Positions 42,950-52,848 of a DNA stretch of 64,000 nucleotides are shown here, piece after piece; positions within the stretch are counted from its first letter, which is position 1, and each line of letters starts with the position of its first letter. This DNA is from Weeksella massiliensis. Lineage in GTDB: Bacteria; Bacteroidota; Bacteroidia; Flavobacteriales; Weeksellaceae. Location of the stretch: contig CCMH01000004.1 of assembly GCA_000751595.1 (NCBI GenBank), positions 62,001 through 126,000 of the forward strand. Reading direction: 5' to 3'. The position numbers and the translations under genes are program-made. The notes beneath the pieces are model-generated. The model worked only from the letters and a program-made list of their open reading frames with translations, was not told where the DNA came from and did not search any database.

Positions 42950-44515
42950 ATGACTATATTTATTTACTGGTTGGTCGGCTTTATTATCTTTAATCTCCTT
43001 TTCGGAGCCGCAACCTTCAACCTCTATAAATTAGCAGGTAAAAAATCATGGGAAGCCTTTATTCCTTTCCTCAATATTTGGCGTGGTTTAGACATTATTC
43101 AACGTCCGAAATGGTGGATTATCTTGTTTTATATTCCAATTGTTGGACCGATTTTTTGGTTAATTTTCTTTGTCGATTTAGCCGATAGTTTTGGTAAAAT
43201 CGAAGTCAAGGATAAAGTAATCATGATTCTAACTTTAGGATTGTATACTTTTTATTTGAATTATGCAGAAAAACCGAAATACATCGGACCAGAAAAGAGA
43301 AAATCTACGATAGTTTCTGCTTTGATTTTTGCCATTGTTTTGGCAACGCTAATCCATAACTGGTTTGTGCAACCGATGATTGTTCCGACCGGATCGATGG
43401 AAAACACCATCAAAATTGGTGATGCGTTATTTGTAGAAAAAGTAAGTTACGGAGCTCGAATTCCGGTAACGCCTTTCGGAATTCCGTATTCTGAGTTTAT
43501 CAATCGCGATTTATTCATCAACAAAGCGCGTTTACCTTATATGCGTTTACCAGGTTGGCGAGATCTGAAATCTAATGATATTGTGGTTTTCAATTATCCT
43601 ACCGATTCAGCTTATTCTGCAATCGACCGAAAAGATGCGTATGTAAAACGTTTGGTCGGAATGCCTGGAGATTCGATAAAAATTTCGAATGGAGTTTTGT
43701 ATGTGAATGGTAAAAAATTCATTCCGAAAAGAGATGCTTTGGTTCAACATCGTTATCAAGTCATTACAAAAGCTCCGTTTAGCGACAAGTTATTGTATGA
43801 TGATTATGGATTATTGCCGCACGATTATCGTTTACAAAATATCAACAATCAATTTGTGTATGTATTCGAAGGTTTATCAGACCCGATCGTTTCATCGTTC
43901 AGAAAAAATACCAATGTTTTGTCAGTTGAGCAGATTTCTAGACATGTTAACGACAAAGCAGAACACATCAAAAGAGTTGGTACAATTGATAGTACGTATA
44001 CGATTTTCCCAGTAAATAAACCGTGGAACGAAGATCAGTACGGACCTTTATACATTCCGAAAAAAGGAGATGTGGTAGATATTAATAAAGAAACTTTGCC
44101 CCAATACATCAACGTAATTCGTAAGTACGAGCACAATAAATTAGCTGTGGATTCTACAAACGGAAAATTTGAGGTAATGATTAACGGCGAAAAAACGAGC
44201 AAATATACCATTCAGCAAGATTATTTCTTTATGATGGGAGACAACCGAAACCAATCTTTGGACGGACGTTTCTTTGGGTATGTGCCAGAAGATCATATCA
44301 TTGGCCGTCCGATTCTAATTTGGATGAATGCCAACGGAATGTTCGAGCCAGCACCGAGAAAATTCTTGTGGGAGCGTGCATTTACCTCGATAAACAATGA
44401 TAATCCTGATAAAAAATCGTACGGAATTTATGTCTTACTTGCCCTAATTTTATGGTTAGGATATGATTTTTATAAAGACCGAAAAAGACGAAAAGAAAAT
44501 AAAAAATTTGATTAA
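42950..44515 (+). CDS. lepB: Signal peptidase I, long Bacteroidetes form
   Basis: Cleaves signal peptides at the outer face of the inner membrane. The first ~110 residues hold three or four transmembrane segments of the DUF5684 type. The catalytic part has PTGSMENT (Ser149) and YVKRLVGMPGD (Lys233). The C-terminal box MGDNRNQSLDGR (about 422-433) is separated from the lysine box by about 190 residues, an insertion much longer than in E. coli LepB. A final transmembrane segment precedes a basic tail. Length 521. Its stop overlaps the wbqC-type start. Confidence 0.93.
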   Translation: MTIFIYWLVGFIIFNLLFGAATFNLYKLAGKKSWEAFIPFLNIWRGLDIIQRPKWWIILFYIPIVGPIFWLIFFVDLADSFGKIEVKDKVIMILTLGLYTFYLNYAEKPKYIGPEKRKSTIVSALIFAIVLATLIHNWFVQPMIVPTGSMENTIKIGDALFVEKVSYGARIPVTPFGIPYSEFINRDLFINKARLPYMRLPGWRDLKSNDIVVFNYPTDSAYSAIDRKDAYVKRLVGMPGDSIKISNGVLYVNGKKFIPKRDALVQHRYQVITKAPFSDKLLYDDYGLLPHDYRLQNINNQFVYVFEGLSDPIVSSFRKNTNVLSVEQISRHVNDKAEHIKRVGTIDSTYTIFPVNKPWNEDQYGPLYIPKKGDVVDINKETLPQYINVIRKYEHNKLAVDSTNGKFEVMINGEKTSKYTIQQDYFFMMGDNRNQSLDGRFFGYVPEDHIIGRPILIWMNANGMFEPAPRKFLWERAFTSINNDNPDKKSYGIYVLLALILWLGYDFYKDRKRRKENKKFD

Positions 44516-45114
44516 TGAACGTATTTCCGGCATTTTACTTTGGGCCAATTGATTATGTTGCCCGAATGGTACAAACCGAAAATTTTCTCATCGAGAAACA
44601 CGAAAATTTCCAAAAGCAAACTTATCGAAATAGATGTTTGGTTTTGGGTGCTAATGGGGTGTTGCGATTAGCGATTCCGATTTTGCACAATGGGCAAAGA
44701 CAAATGAAAGATATTCAACCTTCGTACGATTACGATTGGCAGAAAGAACATTTCAAATCGTTGGTGGCAGCCTATAAAAGTTCGCCTTATTTCGAATTTT
44801 ACGAGGATGATTTAGCACCTTTGTTCGAGAAACAAGAAAAGTTTTTGTTGGATCTGAATCTCAAAACTATCGACTTTATCCAATCGAAATTAAAATTAGA
44901 AACAAATTATTCGTTGACAGAACAATACGAAACCTTGGAAGAAGAAAATGATTTGCGAAATGTTTTCAAAGCTAAAGAAGAGCGAATTGCTTTGCCAGAA
45001 TATTATCAAGTTTTTGATGATAAATTCGAGTTTCAATCAAATTTAAGTATCTTAGATCTCCTTTTTAATGAAGGACCTGCTGCTTCTACCTATTTAAAAA
45101 ATATAAAAATTTAA
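44515..45114 (+). CDS. WbqC-family protein
   Basis: A 199-residue protein of the WbqC-like family: YFGPIDYVARMVQTENFLIEKHENFQKQTYRNRC at the N-terminus and the KSSPYFEFYEDDLAPLF segment are characteristic. The family is often linked to polysaccharide loci, but its role is not established. It starts at ATG 44515, overlapping the lepB stop by one base, so it is probably the last gene of the parA-lepB transcript. Confidence 0.85.
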   Translation: MNVFPAFYFGPIDYVARMVQTENFLIEKHENFQKQTYRNRCLVLGANGVLRLAIPILHNGQRQMKDIQPSYDYDWQKEHFKSLVAAYKSSPYFEFYEDDLAPLFEKQEKFLLDLNLKTIDFIQSKLKLETNYSLTEQYETLEEENDLRNVFKAKEERIALPEYYQVFDDKFEFQSNLSILDLLFNEGPAASTYLKNIKI

Positions 45115-45125
45115 GTAAAGTAAAT

Positions 45126-46736
45126 ATGAAAAAATTAATTCTTGCCGTTGGGATTTTATTTTCTGCCCATTTTGTACAAGCCCAAACAGAAGTACCAAAA
45201 GAAACTTGGTATCATGCAGATCTTAGTACAACAGGAGTTTATGGTGTAAATACCCAAAAAGCGTTGGATTTCTTAAAATCAAAAAATCGTAAACCACAAA
45301 CATTGGTTGTCGGTGTTCTTGATTCTGGAGTAGAACATTACCACGAAGATCTAAAAGATAATATGTGGGTGAATCCGAAAGAAATCGCAGGAAACGGAAA
45401 AGATGATGATAAAAATGGATTTGTAGATGATATCCACGGTTGGTCTTTTTTAGGAAATGAATTTGGTGTAAATTATAACGATGATACTTTAGAAGTTACT
45501 CGACTTTATAAAAAGTACCAAGCTCTTTTTGATACGCCAAATGCAGAAGTAAATTTAGCAAATCAGAAAAAATTTGCACAAGAGTATCAAGCCTACGAAA
45601 GCATCAAAAAAGAATACAATGCCAATTTAGGAAAAGACAAATACAACTTGGCAATTGCCCAAGCGAAATATGCAAACTTAGAACCAGGCTTCACGAAATT
45701 GATCAATACTTTTGGCGATACAAAACTTTCCGAAGCAACCATGAAAAATTACAAAACCGACGATATGCAAGTTTTGCAAACGCTTTGGGTTTTCAACGAA
45801 ATGGCTGCTAAAGATTGGGAAGGAAAAACCATGAAAGAAGTTGCAGATCGTTATTTAGGTGTGGCAAAAGCGCAAGTAGAACGTTACCAATCTTCGGTAA
45901 ATGCACATTATAACATCAATTTAGATCCACGTGCAGAACTAAAGATTGATAATTACGAAGATAACACTCAACGTGTTTATGGAAATAATGATTCGAATGG
46001 ACCAGAATCTTCGCACGGTACACACGTTGCTGGAATTATCGCTGCGGTTCGTGGAAACGGGAAAGGAACAGAAGGAACAGCAGGTGGAAATCACGTGAAA
46101 ATTATGTCTGTTCGTATGGTGCCAAATGGTGACGAACGCGATAAAGATGTGGCAAATGCTATTCGATATGCGGTTGATAATGGTGCGAAAATCTTGAACA
46201 TGTCTTTCGGAAAATCGTATTCTCCAGATAAAAAATTGGTTTGGGATGCTTTTAAATATGCTTCTGATAAAAATGTTTTGATTGTAAAAGCTGCCGGAAA
46301 TAGCAACGAAGATATCGATACTCATATTCATTATCCTACCAATTTCAATGAGCAAGGAGCGGTGAGTAAATCGGTTCTTACGGTAGGAGCAAGTACGCGA
46401 GTAAGTGAAAATTTGAAAGCTCGTTTCTCTAATTATGGAATAAAATCGGTGGATGTCTTTGGACCAGGTGCAGAAATTTATGCAACTTATCCTGGAGTTA
46501 CAGAATACCGATTCTTGAACGGTACGTCTATGGCGTCGCCTGCGGTTGCGGGAGTTGCTGCTTTGGTTTGGTCGCATTATCCTAAATTAACGGCAGAAGA
46601 TATCCGTACTATTTTGATGGAAACTGTGAACAAAAACGATCAATTGAAAGACATTTCTGTTGCAGGTGGTGTTGTTGATTCTTATAATGCCGTTCAACGC
46701 GCTGAAGAAATCTATAAACAACGTAAATTGAAATAA
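45126..46736 (+). CDS. Exported S8-family (subtilisin-like) serine protease with a large insertion
   Basis: A 536-residue subtilase with a signal peptide (1-20). The catalytic triad is Asp66 (GVLDSGV), His297 (SHGTHVAG) and Ser468 (GTSMASPA). The 231-residue gap between Asp and His is far longer than in classic subtilisins and contains a mostly helical, lysine-rich insertion (about 105-270). There is no prodomain of the usual kind and no type IX C-terminal domain, so it may remain in the periplasm. It lies 11 bases after the WbqC gene and ends at a terminator. Confidence 0.93.
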   Translation: MKKLILAVGILFSAHFVQAQTEVPKETWYHADLSTTGVYGVNTQKALDFLKSKNRKPQTLVVGVLDSGVEHYHEDLKDNMWVNPKEIAGNGKDDDKNGFVDDIHGWSFLGNEFGVNYNDDTLEVTRLYKKYQALFDTPNAEVNLANQKKFAQEYQAYESIKKEYNANLGKDKYNLAIAQAKYANLEPGFTKLINTFGDTKLSEATMKNYKTDDMQVLQTLWVFNEMAAKDWEGKTMKEVADRYLGVAKAQVERYQSSVNAHYNINLDPRAELKIDNYEDNTQRVYGNNDSNGPESSHGTHVAGIIAAVRGNGKGTEGTAGGNHVKIMSVRMVPNGDERDKDVANAIRYAVDNGAKILNMSFGKSYSPDKKLVWDAFKYASDKNVLIVKAAGNSNEDIDTHIHYPTNFNEQGAVSKSVLTVGASTRVSENLKARFSNYGIKSVDVFGPGAEIYATYPGVTEYRFLNGTSMASPAVAGVAALVWSHYPKLTAEDIRTILMETVNKNDQLKDISVAGGVVDSYNAVQRAEEIYKQRKLK

Positions 46737-46771
46737 GTTACTTCGTTCGATTTTCTACGAAAACTATATAT

Positions 46772-46804
46772 AAACTCTCAACATTGTGTTGGGAGTTTTT
46801 TTTG
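46772..46804 (+). terminator. Terminator after the subtilase gene
   Basis: AAACTCTCAACA pairs with TGTTGGGAGTTT (one G-U pair) around a 3-base loop, followed by a long T run. Confidence 0.85.
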
Positions 46805-46962
46805 TAGGATATTTTCCATCCGAAATGAATCGAAATAAGTGTTATTAATAATAAAAGTGCAATATTTTATTCGTTATGATGTGGATACAGTAAATTTATC
46901 TTCAAAATCTTTTTCTATTTGAAACTTTGTTATACTTTCATTGTGAAAATAATAAAACACAC

Positions 46963-48441
46963 ATGAGTATTTTTGCTAGAAAACCAATCGAAACCTTGAT
47001 CAAGGAAGCCAACGAAAGAGGAGAAGGAACCCTGAAAAAAACCTTATCCTCGTGGGGATTAGTTGCTTTGGGAGTAGGCGCAATTATCGGCGCGGGTTTA
47101 TTTTCCCTTACCGGAATTGCAGCTGCAGAAAATGCAGGTCCTGCTGTTGTTTTATCTTTTTTGGTTGCCGCAATTGGTTGTGGATTTGCTGGACTGTGCT
47201 ATGCCGAATTTGCCTCGATGATACCGGTCGCTGGTAGCGCTTATACCTATTCGTATGCAACAATGGGCGAATTTATCGCTTGGATCATTGGTTGGGATTT
47301 GGTGTTAGAATACGCTTTGGCAAGTGCAACAGTTGCCGTGAGTTGGTCGCAATATTTCAATCAATTGCTTACGATTGTCAATCTTCATATCCCAGAACCT
47401 TTTCTCAAAGGACCGTGGGAAGGTGGAATTGTTAATTTACCAGCAATTTTTATTGTGTGTATTTTGTCGTTATTGCTGATTAGAGGAACTCAAGAATCGT
47501 CGAAAGTCAATAACTTTTTGGTTGTTCTTAAAGTTTCTGTAGTATTGATTTTTATTGTTTTAGGTTGGAAATTTATCGATCCAGCAAATCATACTCCTTT
47601 CATACCCGAAAATGTAGGCGAAACAAAAGTGAAAAATGGTGAACTTTCTTTTTTCGCTTTCCTGAAAAGTGATTATTTCGGTCATTACGGTTGGAGTGGA
47701 ATTCTACGCGCTGCAGGAGTTGTATTTTTTGCTTTTATTGGTTTTGATGCGGTGAGTACAGCTGCACAAGAAGCTAAAAACCCTAAAAAAGGAATGCCTT
47801 TTGGGATTATTGGATCATTGATTATTTGTGTTATACTGTATGTGCTTTTCTCTTATGTTATGACAGGTTTAGAGAATTATACCGTTTTCAAAGATGATGC
47901 AAAACCAGTTGCAACAGCCTTTGCAAAAACAGGTTATCACTTCCTCAATACAGCACTGATCATCACTATTATTGCCGGATATACATCCGTAATTTTGGTA
48001 ATGCTATTAGGTCAAAGTCGAGTTTTTTATACAATGAGCAAGGATGGACTTTTACCTGGTTTTTTCTCTCACCTTTCTAAAAATCAAACTCCTTGGAAAA
48101 CGAATTTAATCTTCATGGTTTTTGTAAGCATTTTTGCAGGCCTTGTCCCAGTTACCGATTTAGGACACATGGTGAGTATTGGGACGTTGTTTGCATTTAC
48201 TTTGGTTTGTGTTGGGATTTTAGTGATGCGTAAAACACACCCAGAAACATCGCGCCCTTTCCGTACGCCACTTGTTCCTTTTGTTCCAATTATGGGGATT
48301 TTAGTTTGTATTGTTATGATGGGATCTTTGCCTGTTGAAAGTTGGGAGCGTTTAGCTATTTGGTTAGGAATTGGTATAATATTTTATTTAATCTATGGAA
48401 AGAAACATTCTAAAATTCGTCATCCTATGAAAGATAAATAA
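46963..48441 (+). CDS. APC-superfamily amino acid permease
   Basis: A 492-residue inner-membrane transporter with about twelve to fourteen hydrophobic segments. The first helix carries the substrate-binding GAIIGAGLFSLTG, as in cationic amino acid transporters, and FAFIGFDAVSTAAQEAKNPKKGMP in the middle is typical of the CAT/YfnA branch. The frame is open to a TTG or similar codon at 46927, but the ATG at 46963 (MSIFARKP) gives the usual N-terminus. Substrate is unknown, probably a cationic or branched amino acid. It is monocistronic. Confidence 0.88.
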   Translation: MSIFARKPIETLIKEANERGEGTLKKTLSSWGLVALGVGAIIGAGLFSLTGIAAAENAGPAVVLSFLVAAIGCGFAGLCYAEFASMIPVAGSAYTYSYATMGEFIAWIIGWDLVLEYALASATVAVSWSQYFNQLLTIVNLHIPEPFLKGPWEGGIVNLPAIFIVCILSLLLIRGTQESSKVNNFLVVLKVSVVLIFIVLGWKFIDPANHTPFIPENVGETKVKNGELSFFAFLKSDYFGHYGWSGILRAAGVVFFAFIGFDAVSTAAQEAKNPKKGMPFGIIGSLIICVILYVLFSYVMTGLENYTVFKDDAKPVATAFAKTGYHFLNTALIITIIAGYTSVILVMLLGQSRVFYTMSKDGLLPGFFSHLSKNQTPWKTNLIFMVFVSIFAGLVPVTDLGHMVSIGTLFAFTLVCVGILVMRKTHPETSRPFRTPLVPFVPIMGILVCIVMMGSLPVESWERLAIWLGIGIIFYLIYGKKHSKIRHPMKDK

Positions 48442-48612
48442 GATATTTTCTGTAGGATTATAACCGAAATTGTATTTGAACTTTGATAAAGCAGATGACG
48501 CAGTTTATTCTTCATCAATATTTCATTTAGTATATTCTAAAAATAGATTGTTCATCAAGTTTTATGTATGAAAATATCTCTCTTTAGGTTCTTTCTTTTC
48601 TACATTTCCTCT

Positions 48613-48620
48613 TACATTTG
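48613..48620 (+). promoter_or_regulatory. -7 box upstream of the hydrolase gene
   Basis: TACATTTG matches TAnnTTTG and lies 30 bases before the ATG at 48650. It overlaps a potential GTG start at 48620, which argues against that codon. Confidence 0.5.
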
Positions 48621-48649
48621 TGATAACAATTATTGTAAAAGAGCCCAAA

Positions 48650-49603
48650 ATGAATCGTTTTCTGAAACAAACCACAGGTTTCCTTACACAAACTAAGATC
48701 AATAGTTCGGCAACACATCAACTGTTTTACCGATGGTTTCATCTAGAAAACACAGCGCCAAAAGCAACGATCTTGATACTTCATGGCATGCAAGAACATA
48801 GCGGTCGGTACGAGGAGTTTGCGCAATATTTGGCTCAATATGGAATTTCGGTGCTGGTGTACGATCATTTGGGACATGGAAATACGGCTCAAAACAAAGA
48901 GGATTTAGGTTTTTTTCAAGAAAATGATTCTCAACAACAACTTATAGAAGACGCGTTAACTTTGTCTGCATTCCTAAAAAAATCTCAGCCCGATGTTCCA
49001 CACTTCCTTTTGGGGCATTCCATGGGTTCTTTTATTGCGCGATGTGTGTTGCAGCAAAAGAGTACGGCATTTCAGGGTGCCATCATTGTGGGTACGGGAG
49101 GAAAAATTGCTGGAATCGGCATTGCAAAAGCATTTCTTGGACTCTGTGCCTGCTTAGCTCCAAAAAGTAAGAATCGTTTCGTGAATGCACTTTTTGCAAA
49201 CATGAATAATCTTCATTTTCGGGCAGAAGACGATCCCCGCAGTTGGTTGAGTGTAGACCTAGACAATCGGGAAGCATTTTCTGCAGATCCGCTCAATGGC
49301 GTTGCCTTTACCAATAATGGATTCTATACGTTGGTTTCGTTGAACAAACAAGCTACAAAACGAAATTGGGCTGGCTCGATTGCTAAAGATTTTCCGATGC
49401 TTTTTGTAAGTGGTGAAGACGATCCGATTGGTGATTACGGAAAAGGAGTTCGTGCAACCGTTCGTCACTTGCAAGACGATGGTTTTAGCAAAATTACTTG
49501 CCATTTGTATCCAACTATGCGTCACGAAATATTAAACGAAACCATTAAAAAAGATGTTTTTGCTGATATTTTAGGTTGGATTGATCAGAATTTAGAAAAG
49601 TAG
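48650..49603 (+). CDS. Alpha/beta hydrolase, monoacylglycerol-lipase-like
   Basis: A 317-residue serine hydrolase of the lysophospholipase/monoglyceride lipase type. It has LHGMQEHSGRYEEFAQYL (from residue 45), the nucleophile elbow GHSMG (122-126, Ser124), an Asp in GEDDPIG and a His in MRHE near the end. The opening ILHGMQEHSGRY closely follows the monoacylglycerol lipase pattern. The frame extends upstream to a GTG at 48620, but the promoter box there favours the ATG at 48650. It converges with the oxidoreductase gene. Confidence 0.88.
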   Translation: MNRFLKQTTGFLTQTKINSSATHQLFYRWFHLENTAPKATILILHGMQEHSGRYEEFAQYLAQYGISVLVYDHLGHGNTAQNKEDLGFFQENDSQQQLIEDALTLSAFLKKSQPDVPHFLLGHSMGSFIARCVLQQKSTAFQGAIIVGTGGKIAGIGIAKAFLGLCACLAPKSKNRFVNALFANMNNLHFRAEDDPRSWLSVDLDNREAFSADPLNGVAFTNNGFYTLVSLNKQATKRNWAGSIAKDFPMLFVSGEDDPIGDYGKGVRATVRHLQDDGFSKITCHLYPTMRHEILNETIKKDVFADILGWIDQNLEK

Positions 49604-49631
49604 TAAAAGCGAAAAATATTCTTGATTAATT

Positions 49632-51209
49632 TTAGACCGTTTCAAACGCTTTAGAGGCTAACAAATGCTCCATGCAATATTCAGTAAGGGCTGTAATCGT
49701 TAGAAAAGGATTTACGCCGATGCTTCCAGGAATCAAAGATCCGTCTAAAACAAAGAGATTTTGATGCAAATTGAGTTTCCCGTATCCATTTGTTGCCTTA
49801 TCGATAACGGCTCCTCCCAAAGGATGGTAGCAAATATCGTGACCAAAACCATTATGAAATAAAAAATGTGCACGGGTGCCACCGTTGGTTCGATTCATTC
49901 TTTTGATAAAATGCCGAGCGTTTTCTTTCATTTTTTGCGTGTGCGAAAGATCCCATTTCAAGTCTATTTTATCTTCGGTAGGATGATACGTTACTTCGCC
50001 AAATTTGTCTAGTTTATTGATCATCAAATACAAACTTGTAGCCACATTCATCCCCATAGGTAAAGGAGCAATTTCAGTAAAAAACGGATGTTTCGGATCG
50101 TCCCAATTGTCTATTCCTCCAACAGGAATTGTAGAATGCAGAAAGCCGTTGCCGCCAGAAAAAGCTTTTACCCAATTTCTACCGGTCATAAAATTGCCAT
50201 TATTGCCCCACATCTTCCCAATATGCGCATCTAAAGGAAGTTGATGTTTGGCCTGAGATCGCAATAACAACTCTAAACTTCCCATGGTTCCGGCGGCTAA
50301 AATCAATTTCTGACAATGCATTTCTTTGAGTTGCACAAGTTCTCCCGAGGTATTGATTTGATGCACTTGCAGAGTGTATGAATCGTCTGGATTTAAGGAA
50401 AAACTCTTCACTTGATGCAAATCTAAAATCTCTAAATTTCCGGTAGCCAGCGCTTTTTTCAGATAGGTTTTGTCTAATGAATTTTTACCGTGATTGTTTC
50501 CGTAAATTACTTCTCCGGCCAAGGCAGAGCGCGGCACTTTGTTTTCATACTCCGCTTCCATGTACTTGAAATCGTACACATTGGGCACGCGCATAGTTTT
50601 GTAACCGGCTTTGTGGGCTTCTTCTTCGCCTACGGTATTGAATTTATAATACGAGCAGGATTGTAAGAAATCTTCATTGGCCACATTTACGTTCAGTTCC
50701 TGTTGAGCCAACGGAAAATATTTTTCATAAAAAAGATCAGCATCCAAGGTAGGAAATATTTCTTCAAAATAATTTTTTTTCGGGAGTACAGCCATTCCAC
50801 CATTCACGATAGAGCCACCGCCTACGCCACGTCCTACCCAAATTTTGATGTCTTTATAATCTAGCCGATCGAGCGCGCCTGTAAAAGGTTTTAGCGGAAA
50901 AACATTAAAAAAAGGCGCAATGGTTTTTTTTCGAAGCCATGCAGCACTTTTACCAGGATGAATCATGGGAGAAAACTTTTCACCCGATTTTTCCCAATTG
51001 AGACCCATTTCTAGCACGCAGACTTTTTTACCGGCTTCGCAGAGTCGCAAGGCTGCAACGGCGCCACCATAGCCGGATCCAATAATGATGATCGGTTTTT
51101 CGATTGTTTCCTTTTGATGTTTTGTATTTCCAAATAACGAAATAGGTTGGTATAAAAATAATCCGCCCAAACCTAATGACGCTTTTTGGATGAAGCTTTT
51201 TCTATTCAT
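49632..51209 (-). CDS. GMC-family FAD oxidoreductase, cholesterol-oxidase-like
   Basis: A 525-residue flavoprotein. The FAD-binding motif IIIIGSGYGGAVAALRLCEAG begins near 40; WVGRGVGGGSIVNGGM is the second FAD contact, and the C-terminus HPLGGAVIDKATNGYGKLNLHQNLFVLDGS with GVNPFLTITAL matches cholesterol oxidases and related sterol/alcohol oxidases. The N-terminus RKSFIQKASLGLGGLFL resembles a Tat-type signal with only a single arginine, so export is possible. Substrate unknown. Confidence 0.85.
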   Translation of the reverse strand: MNRKSFIQKASLGLGGLFLYQPISLFGNTKHQKETIEKPIIIIGSGYGGAVAALRLCEAGKKVCVLEMGLNWEKSGEKFSPMIHPGKSAAWLRKKTIAPFFNVFPLKPFTGALDRLDYKDIKIWVGRGVGGGSIVNGGMAVLPKKNYFEEIFPTLDADLFYEKYFPLAQQELNVNVANEDFLQSCSYYKFNTVGEEEAHKAGYKTMRVPNVYDFKYMEAEYENKVPRSALAGEVIYGNNHGKNSLDKTYLKKALATGNLEILDLHQVKSFSLNPDDSYTLQVHQINTSGELVQLKEMHCQKLILAAGTMGSLELLLRSQAKHQLPLDAHIGKMWGNNGNFMTGRNWVKAFSGGNGFLHSTIPVGGIDNWDDPKHPFFTEIAPLPMGMNVATSLYLMINKLDKFGEVTYHPTEDKIDLKWDLSHTQKMKENARHFIKRMNRTNGGTRAHFLFHNGFGHDICYHPLGGAVIDKATNGYGKLNLHQNLFVLDGSLIPGSIGVNPFLTITALTEYCMEHLLASKAFETV

Positions 51210-51343
51210 GCTTTGATTTTCGGTTAATCGCTAATTTTCTCCGCTTTCTCTAAAGTACTTGTTTTTGGGTTTAATACCAAAATCATACCTAAAAATAGGA
51301 GAGAGGTCTTTTGTTTGGTGAATTATTAAGAATTAATATTTAC

Positions 51344-51379
51344 ATTATCTAGCTTATTTACCGAAATAACCTAGATAAT
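51344..51379. repeat. Near-perfect 36-base hairpin
   Basis: ATTATCTAG, then TTATTT, pairs with AAATAA, then CTAGATAAT, around an ACCG loop with a single C-C mismatch. Its right arm overlaps the first copy of the 19-bp direct repeat. There is no T run, so it is not a simple terminator; it may be an end or recombination structure of a lost element. Confidence 0.6.
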
Positions 51380-51390
51380 CTAAACAAAAA
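51372..51390 (+). repeat. Left copy of 19-bp direct repeat
   Basis: TAGATAATCTAAACAAAAA, identical to 52849-52867. The two copies bracket the decayed accessory segment. They resemble attachment-site or duplication scars. Confidence 0.65.
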
Positions 51391-51462
51391 GAAGCGATCT
51401 TACAATTGAGGTGTTTTTTTATAAATAATAGATTGATTGTTAGGTAATTAATATAGAAGTTT

Positions 51463-51501
51463 CTACATTTAACTGTAAGATTATCAGTTAATGAGTTGTA
51501 G
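51463..51501. repeat. Second hairpin in the decayed segment
   Basis: CTACA pairs with TGTAG and, inside, TTAACTG (51469-51475) pairs with CAGTTAA (51485-51491). It lies just upstream of the transposase remnant and may be the insertion-sequence end region. Confidence 0.4.
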
Positions 51502-51521
51502 ATTATAATCAATCATAAAAC

Positions 51522-51708
51522 TGGTTATTTCCACATTTGATAGAAGAGTTAATACCGACTAATCATCCAGTAAGAATCGTAAACAACGTAGTAGAGAGGA
51601 TAGATTTAATACCTCTTTTAGAAACTTACAGTCGGGAAGGTCATTCCAGTTATCATCCTTAAATGATGCTCAAAGTGATGGTTTACGCTTGTGTGGACAA
51701 TATTTATT

Positions 51709-51710
<2 letters not shown>
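51522..51710 (+). pseudogene. IS1182-family transposase, N-terminal remnant
   Basis: Translation in one frame gives a run including EELIPTNHPVRIVNNVVERI, then LIPLLETYSREGHSSYHP, a stop codon, and MMLKVMVYACVDNIYSSRK. This is the N-terminal pattern of IS1182-type transposases (ELIPxNHPVR ... SYHPxMLLKVLVYxY ... YSSRKI). The stop at HP*MM looks like a single A-to-T change of a lysine codon. The remaining ~400 residues, including the catalytic residues, are missing: the sequence switches to an unrelated helicase fragment near 51710. Inactive. Confidence 0.7.
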
Positions 51711-52252
<542 letters not shown>

Positions 52253-52358
52253 AAGAAATGAAGCTTAATTGTTTAGAATTTTTTATTAAATTTAGAAATA
52301 ACTAAAAGATTTTTTTGATTCTAATATAAAATTGTTATTCATTTAATATTTTCAATAT

Positions 52359-52808
52359 ATGCAAATTAAGGTTTTTAATATTCGACTTGATAAAGAGAAT
52401 TTTGAAAAAGATCAAATTGAAATTAATAAGTTTTTAGAAACGGTTACATTCAAAAAGTCATCTGTTAATTTCATCGAAAGTAAAATACATTATTGGTCTA
52501 TACTCATTCATTATGAAAATCAAGAAACTGATAACATCAAAAAAATAGATGAAACAAAGACTTCTTTAGATGATTTGATTTTTACGGACAAAGAAAAAGA
52601 AATTATTGCTTATTTTAAACAATGGAGATTAGAAAAATCAAGGGATAATAATTTACCAGCATTTGCTATTTTAACGAATAAAACTATTTACGATATTGCT
52701 AAAAGAAACCCTAAAACGCTAGAAGATTTAGATACTATTACTGGTATTGGCAAGAATAAAAAAAATAAATATGGCGACGATATCATTGCTTTATTAAATT
52801 CAATATAA
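52359..52808 (+). CDS. Small HRDC-domain protein
   Basis: A 149-residue protein. The C-terminal half (about 72-149) is an HRDC domain, the helical nucleic-acid-binding module of RecQ helicases and RNase D: YFKQWRLEKSRDNNLPAFAILTNKTIYDIAKRNPKTLEDLDTITGIG. The N-terminal half starts MQIKVFNIRLDKENFEKDQIEINKFLETV and I do not recognise its fold. It stands inside the direct-repeat-bounded segment, just after the helicase-DUF2726 remnant, and appears intact. It may be a surviving partner of that system. Base composition is very AT-rich, like the surrounding remnants. Confidence 0.75.
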   Translation: MQIKVFNIRLDKENFEKDQIEINKFLETVTFKKSSVNFIESKIHYWSILIHYENQETDNIKKIDETKTSLDDLIFTDKEKEIIAYFKQWRLEKSRDNNLPAFAILTNKTIYDIAKRNPKTLEDLDTITGIGKNKKNKYGDDIIALLNSI

Positions 52809-52848
52809 CTTTTATATGAATCTATTTTTATTATAACAACATCACTTT

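Noticed and set aside
45939-46577. A 212-residue open frame on the minus strand
   Set aside because: It lies entirely within the subtilase gene, has a basic, low-complexity composition and no recognisable domain: a shadow of the real gene.
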